Assembly (NCBI GenBank): GCA_020725805.1
Contig: DYEF01000006.1
Location: forward strand, 1 to 7,801
Direction of reading: 5' to 3'
Origin: Bdellovibrio sp.
GTDB lineage: Bacteria; Myxococcota; SpSt-1050
DNA: 7,801 nucleotides
Shown here in pieces: positions 1-5,206 of the stretch (the first letter of the stretch is position 1; every line of letters begins with the position of its first letter). The notes beneath the pieces are model-generated. The model was not told the origin of the DNA. It saw only the letters and a list, made by a program, of their open reading frames with translations, and searched no databases. The translations under genes and the position numbers were made by a program.

Positions 1-212
1 ATTTTCTCTTGACAACCCACTTTCATAGATGACACCCTAAATACCGATATATCGCATAGTTCAGGCGGTTCCGACAGCGGGTGTGCCTGTTCGTTAATCG
101 AATAGACCGTAGATATATCAGGGGCTGTGTTTGCTCTTTTTATAACTGGCACCAAAAAACCTTGGGTCTGTTTTTGTTCAATGATATCAATGGGTTATAA
201 TAGGCCTGACAT
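1..212 (-). other. Possible 5' part of a minus-strand gene, interrupted by one stop codon and running off the left edge
   Basis: No confident gene is present in positions 1-313. On the minus strand an ATG at 212-210 is preceded by AGGTGA, a reasonable SD, and opens M-S-G-L-L followed by TAA at 197-195. The same frame then stays open for about 64 codons to the window edge, reading PIDIIEQKQTQG and later VYSINEQAHPLSEPP. GTG (152) and ATG (26) are possible later starts, but neither has a convincing SD. I recognise no family. It could be a gene with a nonsense mutation, a five-codon leader peptide ahead of a real gene, a gene starting at GTG 152, or chance, since a stop-free run of this length is not rare over six frames. 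Confidence 0.2.
174..201 (+). promoter_or_regulatory. Candidate sigma70-type promoter for the beta-barrel gene
   Basis: A perfect TATAAT lies at 196-201, with TTGTTC at 174-179 and a 16-nt spacer. The -35 box matches the consensus poorly, at three of six positions. It would give a leader of roughly 105 nt before the ATG at 314. Within that leader, ATTTCTG (241-247) and CAGAAAT (264-270) can pair as a weak hairpin. The -10 overlaps the start region of the doubtful minus-strand frame, so the two are unlikely to function independently. Confidence 0.3.
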
Positions 213-313
213 CTTCACCTATCTATAACCAAAGGATTTTATTTCTGCTTTGAAAAAGTGGAACAGAAATTGACGGGATAAAGAAATATTCAACTTCTTT
301 TTAGGAGGTTATT

Positions 314-964
314 ATGAAGAATTCTCTTTGGTTTGTGGTTCTTGTTCTTTTGACACCGTCTGTGCTGCTTTCAGAGGAGGTTGTAAGTAAGGTTTACACC
401 CCTCCGATAGGGCTGGGGGTTTCGGCAGGTCTCGGAGTCGGCGGTGAACAGGACTGGTCAATGCGTTACAAAGACCAGAAGGAGAGCGGGTTTAACGACC
501 TCACAACGAGTAAGGCCTTATCACTATTCTATTTCTACCCTATGGGCGAGCATCTCGAAATAGGTGTCAACGGGAGATTTATGTTCTGGAATACGGATGC
601 AGGCGAGGAGGACGATATGGATTCTAATATGATGGTCGATCTCTCTCCCGTTGTAAAACTCTTTCACAGATTCGATTCGAATCTTAAGGGTTGTGTCAAA
701 CTCTATCTGGGCGTTTCATATAATATTGTCGGAGAGAAGGACCTTGAAGATTTTGTCATGGAGAACTCTCTTGGTTATAACTACGGCCTCTCTACTGCTC
801 TCGAGATGAGGATTGTGGATAACGTATCAGGAATTTTCGAGTTCGGGTATGTGGCGAACAATGTGAGCGGATACATAAAGGGAAAAGGAGAGTATAAGGG
901 CATAAAGGTTTCTTACAGAGAGGAACTCGGGCAGTTTCTTATAAATACAGGACTGATGTTCTGA
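314..964 (+). CDS. Small predicted outer-membrane beta-barrel protein, function unknown
   Basis: The product is 216 aa. Residues 1-20 form a signal peptide: KN, a hydrophobic stretch, then a likely cut after LLS before EEVV. The rest alternates polar and hydrophobic residues in about eight amphipathic strands, near 31-43, 66-75, 79-93, 105-118, 125-138, 152-166, 171-185 and 204-216. It ends FLINTGLMF, and a C-terminal Phe on an amphipathic strand is the usual signal for the BAM assembly machinery. Glycine- and aromatic-rich strands and acidic loops (95-104, EEDDMDS) fit an eight-stranded OmpA/OmpW-like porin fold. There is one cysteine (127). AGGAGG at 303-308, 5 nt before the ATG, fixes the start. 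The gene is monocistronic with its own terminator. I do not recognise a specific family; the barrel assignment comes from pattern, not from homology. Confidence 0.75.
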   Translation: MKNSLWFVVLVLLTPSVLLSEEVVSKVYTPPIGLGVSAGLGVGGEQDWSMRYKDQKESGFNDLTTSKALSLFYFYPMGEHLEIGVNGRFMFWNTDAGEEDDMDSNMMVDLSPVVKLFHRFDSNLKGCVKLYLGVSYNIVGEKDLEDFVMENSLGYNYGLSTALEMRIVDNVSGIFEFGYVANNVSGYIKGKGEYKGIKVSYREELGQFLINTGLMF

Positions 965-1016
965 TAAAGATGCCTAACAAGTTCTGAGATTAGACCTGTG
1001 TACAGCTTATTTTCCA

Positions 1017-1048
1017 GCGGGTTGTGGAGGGAAACCCGCGGGTTTTTT
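1017..1048 (+). terminator. Intrinsic terminator of the beta-barrel gene
   Basis: GCGGGTT (1017-1023) pairs with AACCCGC (1033-1039) around a 9-nt loop. It is followed by GGG and TTTTTT (1043-1048), then ATTTT. The 3-nt gap between stem and T-run makes it less than ideal. Positions 1033-1044 (AACCCGCGGGTT) are also a perfect self-complementary palindrome. On the minus strand there is no T-run after the stem, so it should act only on plus-strand transcription. The T-run overlaps the stop codon of the convergent PLP-enzyme gene. Confidence 0.6.
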
Positions 1049-2357
1049 ATTTTGTCACAGAGAATGCGTCAGTCAGGTCTTTAATAATGTCCTCAGGCTC
1101 TTCCGAACCAATAGATAACCTGATGAGTCCCGGAATAATTCCGTGTGCAGGCTGCTCTTTTAAGGGAATTGTGGCATGTGTCATTGCACTCGGATAGTCT
1201 ATCAGAGTCCTGAGTTGTCCGAGGCTCACAGCAAGAGTAAGAGTATATGCATTTTTTGCAATATGATTCACAATCTTCTTTGCGCGCTGGTGTGCCTGTT
1301 CGGGTTTGCCGGCGATCTTGAAGGCAATCATATTTCCGGGCGCAAATTCTCCGTTGAAATCTGTCATTTGCTTCTTTGCAATCTCATACTCCCGTGTCCC
1401 CTCTATTCCGGGGTATCTGACATATTCAACGAGTTTCTGTCTCTTGAGGAAGTCCACTATAATTTTTGCAGACTCCTGCTGTCTCTTCACCCTCATTGAG
1501 AGCGTTGGCAGGCCGTACACATAAATCGTCCATGCAGTCTTCGATGCAAGCTGTCCGCCAAAATCTTTTCTATAAAGCATAAGCGGGCTCTCGAATTCCT
1601 CTCTGGTGATGACGGCACCTCCGACATCTGTCCCGAAACCGCCGATATTCTTTGTCAGACTATGCAATACTACATCTACACCTAAAGAGAGAGGTCTCTG
1701 ACAGAACGGCGTGGCAAACGTATTATCGACAACTGTATGAATCCTTTCTTCCTTCCTTCTTTTTCTGTTCAATTCTTTTACCAATTCAACCACGGCCCTT
1801 ATATCAATTAGCTCCATAGTAGGATTGGTCGGCGTCTCAAAATAAATCACCCTCGTCCTTTTATTAACGAATTTTTTGAGATTCTCTGCTTTTGTAAGGT
1901 CAGTAAAATGGACCTTAATGTTGTATTTAGGATACCAGTTTGTAAAAAGGCTATATGTACACCCGTAAACAGTCCTGTGTGAGATGACCTCATCTCCGCT
2001 CTTTACAAATATTCCCACAGCGGCACTGACAGCCGCCATTCCTGATGCAAATGTTATAGCGCAGTCTCCTCCCTCTGCAAAGGCGAGATTGTCCTCGAGC
2101 ATTCCCCTGACAGGTTCATCCAGTCTTTCATAGATGTAAATAGGGTCGGGTGTCCTGTGCCCGAACACAGCCGGGTTTGCAAAATTATTGAATCCCCTTG
2201 CGGCGCGCTCTATCGAGTCGAGTCTGTATGTAACCGAGGTTGACATCGGCGGAATTACATGATGCGAAAAATCCCACTTCTTGGTAAGAAATTTTCCGTG
2301 AATAAGAAGTGAGTTCGTGGAATAGTTTTTCGTCTTCCTGTCAATATGATGCGACAT
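1047..2357 (-). CDS. PLP-dependent trans-sulfuration family enzyme (cystathionine gamma-synthase / methionine gamma-lyase / O-acetylhomoserine sulfhydrylase type)
   Basis: This 436-aa cytosolic enzyme belongs to the Cys/Met metabolism PLP family (fold type I), whose members make or cleave C-S bonds of homocysteine, cystathionine or methionine. Landmarks are Y76-x-R78 (the phosphate-binding YxR pair of the neighbouring subunit), ASGMAA at 104-109, VYGCTYS at 130-136 (Tyr131 stacks on PLP), ETPTNPT at 174-180, DNTF at 211-214, HSLTKN at 232-237 with Lys236 as the PLP lysine, SLG at 378-380, and IRLSIG with Arg413 for the substrate carboxylate. YGC with Cys133 recalls methionine gamma-lyase. The usual NPT after YSRxx is replaced by EPV (81-83), and residues 55-75 add an unusual segment before it. 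The length is slightly above the usual ~400 aa. AGGAGG at 2368-2363, 5 nt before the ATG, supports the start. It is transcribed divergently from the peroxiredoxin. The family is certain; the exact reaction is not decided. Confidence 0.93.
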   Translation of the reverse strand: MSHHIDRKTKNYSTNSLLIHGKFLTKKWDFSHHVIPPMSTSVTYRLDSIERAARGFNNFANPAVFGHRTPDPIYIYERLDEPVRGMLEDNLAFAEGGDCAITFASGMAAVSAAVGIFVKSGDEVISHRTVYGCTYSLFTNWYPKYNIKVHFTDLTKAENLKKFVNKRTRVIYFETPTNPTMELIDIRAVVELVKELNRKRRKEERIHTVVDNTFATPFCQRPLSLGVDVVLHSLTKNIGGFGTDVGGAVITREEFESPLMLYRKDFGGQLASKTAWTIYVYGLPTLSMRVKRQQESAKIIVDFLKRQKLVEYVRYPGIEGTREYEIAKKQMTDFNGEFAPGNMIAFKIAGKPEQAHQRAKKIVNHIAKNAYTLTLAVSLGQLRTLIDYPSAMTHATIPLKEQPAHGIIPGLIRLSIGSEEPEDIIKDLTDAFSVTK

Positions 2358-2411
2358 TAATACCTCCTTTTGAGAAAGATTGATTTGTTTTGCAGAAAAT
2401 TAACATAAATC

Positions 2412-2441
2412 AAAATAATCACTAAATTGAAAAGTTGTCAA
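2412..2441 (-). promoter_or_regulatory. Candidate promoter for the PLP-enzyme gene
   Basis: Read on the minus strand, a perfect TTGACA (2441-2436) is followed after 18 nt by TATTTT (2417-2412). GATTAT (2420-2415) is an alternative -10 at 15 nt. The transcript would start near 2405, giving a leader of about 48 nt that includes the AGGAGG site. The -10 is imperfect. The -35 shares five bases with the -35 of the divergent plus-strand promoter. Confidence 0.4.
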
Positions 2442-2462
2442 TTTTAATACTGATTTTATAAT
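2435..2462 (+). promoter_or_regulatory. Candidate sigma70-type promoter for the peroxiredoxin gene
   Basis: TTGTCA (2435-2440), a 16-nt spacer and a perfect TATAAT (2457-2462) form a strong candidate. Transcription would begin near 2469 and leave an AT-rich leader of about 170 nt before the ATG at 2641. Two perfect palindromes lie in that leader. ATCTGAAA at 2461-2468, at the end of the -10, recurs at 2511-2518, exactly 50 bp downstream, on either side of the first palindrome. Confidence 0.55.
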
Positions 2463-2492
2463 CTGAAAACGGATAAGCTTTTACTCTGCCAA

Positions 2493-2507
2493 TAATGTGA
2501 CACATTA
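2493..2507. promoter_or_regulatory. Perfect 7-1-7 palindrome, candidate operator
   Basis: TAATGTG-A-CACATTA is an exact inverted repeat with a one-base centre. It would lie at about +24 to +38 of the predicted peroxiredoxin transcript, and about 95 bp upstream of the predicted start for the PLP enzyme. Each half resembles an AATGTGA-type CRP/FNR half-site, but the halves overlap instead of being separated by the usual 6 bp, so it is not a standard CRP box. The regulator is unknown and is not encoded in the window. Confidence 0.4.
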
Positions 2508-2581
2508 ATTATCTGAAAGCCAAAATGTATGTTGTGTATATTTATGTTGAAAAAATCCGAATCTTTTGTTGATAAACAGAA

Positions 2582-2596
2582 TCATATCAGATATGA
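2582..2596. promoter_or_regulatory. Second perfect 7-1-7 palindrome upstream of the peroxiredoxin
   Basis: TCATATC-A-GATATGA is an exact inverted repeat. It is centred 52 bp before the ATG at 2641 and differs in sequence from the palindrome at 2493-2507. It could be an operator or a short, weak RNA hairpin in the leader. No T-run follows directly, so it is not a terminator. Confidence 0.3.
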
Positions 2597-2626
2597 ACAG
2601 ATTTTGTAAGTTAAGTAATTTTTTAT

Positions 2627-2633
2627 AAGGAGG
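2627..2633 (+). promoter_or_regulatory. Shine-Dalgarno site that decides the peroxiredoxin start
   Basis: AAGGAGG ends only 1 nt before the first in-frame ATG (2635), which is too close to serve it. It lies 7 nt before the second ATG (2641), which is the expected spacing. The start is therefore placed at 2641, two codons inside the longest frame. Confidence 0.8.
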
Positions 2634-2640
2634 TATGAGA

Positions 2641-3309
2641 ATGGAAGTCAGCAATCAGTCAAAACGTATGCCGCTACTCGGGGATGATTTTCCCGAGATG
2701 AAGGTTCAGACAACACGGGGAATGATGAATCTGCCGAAGGATCTGTCGGGGAAGTGGTTTGTGCTTTTCAGTCATCCGGCGGATTTTACTCCTGTGTGCA
2801 CGACCGAATTCGTGGCTTTTCAGAAACGTTACGACAAATTTAAGGAGCTGAATTGTGAACTTGTCGGGCTCAGTGTTGATCAGGTATTCGCACATATCAA
2901 GTGGGAGGAATGGATAAAGGAGAAACTCGGTGTGGAGATTCAGTTTCCTATCATTGCCGATACCGGGGCCGTCGCTGAGACTCTCGGGCTTATTCATCCG
3001 GGAAAAGGTACAAATACAGTACGGGCTGTCTTCGTGGTGGACGATAAGGGGAAGATAAGGATTATCTTTTACTACCCGCAGGAACTTGGCAGAAATATGG
3101 ATGAAATTCTCAGGGCAATAAAGGCAATGCAGATCTCGGATAAGAACGGCGTCGCAATGCCTGCAAACTGGCCCGAGAACGAACTTGTCGGTGAGAGGGT
3201 TATTATTCCACCGGCAAAGGATGTGAAGACGGCCGAAGAAAGGCTGAAAAAGGCTAAAGACGGCGAATTCGAGTGCTATGACTGGTGGTTCTGTCACAAA
3301 AAGTTGTAG
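2641..3309 (+). CDS. Peroxiredoxin, Prx6 (1-Cys-like) subfamily with archaeal-type C-terminal cysteine pair
   Basis: This 222-aa cytosolic thiol peroxidase reduces H2O2 or alkyl hydroperoxides. The peroxidatic motif is [11 protein letters not shown], with Cys53 and Thr50. The catalytic Arg is probably Arg128 in [16 protein letters not shown] (119-128) and the C-terminal arm from about 165 on, with ANWPENE and VIIPPA, are typical of the Prx6 group (AhpC-TSA domain plus 1-cysPrx_C). The last residues hold Cys212 and Cys218 in CYDWWFC, the C-x5-C arrangement known in archaeal peroxidases such as that of Aeropyrum pernix. There the C-terminal cysteines help resolve the sulfenate of the peroxidatic Cys. 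Cys72 is a further cysteine. The length is normal for the family. The gene is divergent from the PLP enzyme and ends 3 bp from the convergent permease gene. The electron donor is unknown; no thioredoxin, rubrerythrin or reductase gene is nearby. Confidence 0.96.
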   Translation: MEVSNQSKRMPLLGDDFPEMKVQTTRGMMNLPKDLSGKWFVLFSHPADFTPVCTTEFVAFQKRYDKFKELNCELVGLSVDQVFAHIKWEEWIKEKLGVEIQFPIIADTGAVAETLGLIHPGKGTNTVRAVFVVDDKGKIRIIFYYPQELGRNMDEILRAIKAMQISDKNGVAMPANWPENELVGERVIIPPAKDVKTAEERLKKAKDGEFECYDWWFCHKKL

Positions 3310-3312
3310 GGA

Positions 3313-4521
3313 TTATTCGTAGCGCAGGGCATCTATCGGATTCATATTTGCGGCACGACGTGCAGGGAAGACGCCGAATACAACACCGACAAAGACCGAA
3401 AAACCGAAGGAGAGCATAAATATCCACGGAGTGAGCCTGACCTGAAAATCAGGTACCAGTGAATTGAATATTACAATGGTAAGAAGACCCAAAAGAAGTC
3501 CTATGATTCCTCCCAGAAGCGATATCGTGATACTCTCGATTAAAAACTGAATCAGAATATCGATTCTTCTCGCTCCCACCGCGATCCTGATTCCTATTTC
3601 ACGCGTCTTCTCCTTGACCGTTACGAGCATAATGTTCATAATCCCGATTCCGCCGACCAGCAGGGAGATGCTTGCAATTCCGAGTACCACGAGCTGCATT
3701 GTCGCTGCGATCTTCTCGAAGGTGGAGAGCATATCCTTCTGGGAGATTATCGTAAAATCCTCGTTGCCGCTGTGGGCCTTTTTCATCAGATCTGTTACCT
3801 CCTCGATCGAGGCGTCTATGTTAGATGCGGAATTTGCCTTGACGGTAATTCTTGTAAGCCCTTCCTGATTGAAGATATCCATTGCGACCGTAAGGGGAAT
3901 ATAGACGATATCATCCATATCTATTCCGAGCGACTGTCCCTTGCTCTGCATAATTCCTATGACTGTAAATCTGCCGCCCGCAACTGTCATCTGCTTCCCG
4001 AGAGGGTTTTCGTTGTGGAAGAGTTCCTTCAGGACCGTGTGACCTATGACAGCTACCTTCTTCTTGCTCAAGACATCTTCGGCAGATATGAACGAGCCGC
4101 TCTCGACGGGCATGTTGTGGATATATGAAAAGGTCTCGTTTGTCCCGATAATCATCAGGTCTCTCTGTCTGTTAGAATACTTCGTATTTCCGCCTCCCAT
4201 AATGAGTCCGTTTACCGTCTCGAACGTCCTTCCGCGCTTTTTCAGAAACTCCATATCCGAAAGACTGAGCTTTCTGACTGTATTTATCATCGGGTGCGGT
4301 GCACCTCCCTTTGTGTCCTTCTTGCCGGGGAGCACGATGAGCAGGTTGGAGCCCATTCCCGAAAAGAGGTCTGCAAAGTATAATTTGGCCCCTTCGCCGA
4401 GAGAAACCAGAATGACGACGGAGTATACACCTATCACGATTCCGAGAGTAGTCAGAAAAGTCCTCCACTTGTTCAGAAGGGCAGACTGAATAGCCGTTTT
4501 GAAAAACTCATAAAGTTCCAA
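3313..4521 (-). CDS. MacB-like ABC transporter permease (FtsX/MacB_PCD family)
   Basis: This 402-aa inner-membrane permease of the type VII ABC (MacB/LolCE/FtsX) class has four transmembrane helices. TM1 is near 21-41. A large periplasmic MacB_PCD domain spans about 45-265. TM2 to TM4 lie near 275-300, 325-354 and 365-388. Family hallmarks are GGIGIMNIMLVTV (290-302) running into EKTREIGIRIAVGA (304-317), which couples to the ATPase, and the C-terminal FPARRAANMNPIDALRYE. Unlike E. coli MacB, the ATPase is a separate protein. The start is TTG at 4521, with AAGGAG 7 nt upstream, inside the last codons of the ATPase gene (14-nt overlap). It is the last gene of the operon. No terminator is visible after its stop, where the peroxiredoxin gene converges at 3 bp. 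MacB-type pumps move substrates from the periplasm through an outer-membrane channel; the substrate here is unknown. Confidence 0.95.
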   Translation of the reverse strand: MELYEFFKTAIQSALLNKWRTFLTTLGIVIGVYSVVILVSLGEGAKLYFADLFSGMGSNLLIVLPGKKDTKGGAPHPMINTVRKLSLSDMEFLKKRGRTFETVNGLIMGGGNTKYSNRQRDLMIIGTNETFSYIHNMPVESGSFISAEDVLSKKKVAVIGHTVLKELFHNENPLGKQMTVAGGRFTVIGIMQSKGQSLGIDMDDIVYIPLTVAMDIFNQEGLTRITVKANSASNIDASIEEVTDLMKKAHSGNEDFTIISQKDMLSTFEKIAATMQLVVLGIASISLLVGGIGIMNIMLVTVKEKTREIGIRIAVGARRIDILIQFLIESITISLLGGIIGLLLGLLTIVIFNSLVPDFQVRLTPWIFMLSFGFSVFVGVVFGVFPARRAANMNPIDALRYE

Positions 4522-5206
4522 TATTGTTCTCCTTATCCTCTATTATTTCACCGTCGAGAATTCTTACAATTCTCCTCGCCATTGCGGCCACATTCAGGTC
4601 GTGAGTTACAAGGACCACCGTTACATTCTTCTCTTTGTTGAGCCCCTTAAAGAGCGAGATAATCTCCTTTCCGACCTTCTGGTCGAGATTGCCGGTAGGC
4701 TCGTCTGCGAGTATGATATCCGGATTATTGACGATGGCCCTCGCTATGGCAACCCTCTGTCTCTCTCCGCCCGACAGTTCACCGGGTCTGTGTCTGTTGC
4801 GGTGAGTAAGATTTGCACTCCTGAGTGCCTCGGCAGCCATTCTGTTCCGTTCTTTACTCCCTATACCGCAGTAAAGGAGCGGCAGGGCGACATTTGAGAG
4901 CACATTGAACTGAGGGAGCAGGTTGTAATTCTGAAAGACAAAACCGATTCTGCGGTTGCGCATATATGCAAGGCGGCTGTCGCCGAAATCCTTTACGTTT
5001 ACACCGTCGAAAAAATAGTCTCCCTTGGTCGGACTCTCGAGACAACCGAGTATGTGCATCAGTGTCGATTTGCCGGAGCCGGAAGGACCGATAATAGAGA
5101 TGAATTCACCCTTTTCGATCTTGAGGTTAATATTGTTAAGGGCGATTACATCCTCTGAACCCAGATGGTATATTTTAGAGACATTTTTGAGCTCTATAAG
5201 CGCCAT
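4508..5206 (-). CDS. ABC transporter ATP-binding protein, MacB/LolD/FtsE type
   Basis: This 232-aa cytoplasmic ATPase powers the permease encoded next to it. All motifs are intact: Walker A GPSGSGKST (40-48), Q-loop Gln92 in FVFQNYNLLP, signature LSGGERQR (144-151), Walker B IILADEP (164-170) with catalytic Glu169, D-loop GNLD (172-175) and H-loop His202 in VTHD. The length and the ADEPTGNLD form are characteristic of the MacB/LolD lipoprotein- and drug-export branch. The ATG overlaps the adaptor stop codon by one base (TGATG). Its own SD is weak (GGAAAG, 5218-5213), suggesting coupled translation. The 3' end overlaps the permease start by 14 nt. LolD cannot be excluded from this subunit alone, but a MacA-type adaptor and a single permease gene favour MacAB. 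Confidence 0.97.
   Translation of the reverse strand: MALIELKNVSKIYHLGSEDVIALNNINLKIEKGEFISIIGPSGSGKSTLMHILGCLESPTKGDYFFDGVNVKDFGDSRLAYMRNRRIGFVFQNYNLLPQFNVLSNVALPLLYCGIGSKERNRMAAEALRSANLTHRNRHRPGELSGGERQRVAIARAIVNNPDIILADEPTGNLDQKVGKEIISLFKGLNKEKNVTVVLVTHDLNVAAMARRIVRILDGEIIEDKENNIGTL
4529..4534 (-). promoter_or_regulatory. Shine-Dalgarno supporting a TTG start for the permease
   Basis: AAGGAG on the minus strand lies 7 nt before TTG (4521-4519), within the ATPase coding sequence. No ATG stands at a usable distance for the first hydrophobic segment: the next is in frame only far inside the protein. The TTG start is therefore accepted. Confidence 0.75.

Noticed and set aside
9-37. Promoter beginning with the perfect TTGACA at 9-14
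   Set aside because: No acceptable -10 hexamer lies 16-18 nt downstream, and no gene start follows within a reasonable distance.
80-93. 14-bp direct repeat GGTGTGCCTGTTCG, also at 1289-1302
   Set aside because: One copy is inside the PLP-enzyme gene, and both encode E-Q-A-H on the minus strand. A single 14-mer match in 7.8 kb is not improbable and no larger repeat surrounds it.
2358-2405. SAM or other sulfur-responsive riboswitch ahead of the PLP enzyme
   Set aside because: The predicted leader is only about 48 nt, AT-rich, and without conserved helices or a terminator.
2493-2507. Standard CRP/FNR box
   Set aside because: The halves AATGTGA and its mirror overlap instead of being separated by 6 bp, so the site does not fit the TGTGA-N6-TCACA pattern. 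It is kept only as an unassigned palindrome.
2674-3297. Long open frame antisense to the peroxiredoxin gene (about 207 codons)
   Set aside because: It lies wholly inside a clearly identified gene, starts at a GTG without an SD, and its translation shows no domain. It is a codon-bias shadow.
4046-4489. Plus-strand open frame across the permease gene
   Set aside because: The opposite strand encodes an intact MacB-like permease with all family motifs; the antisense translation has no recognisable features or SD.
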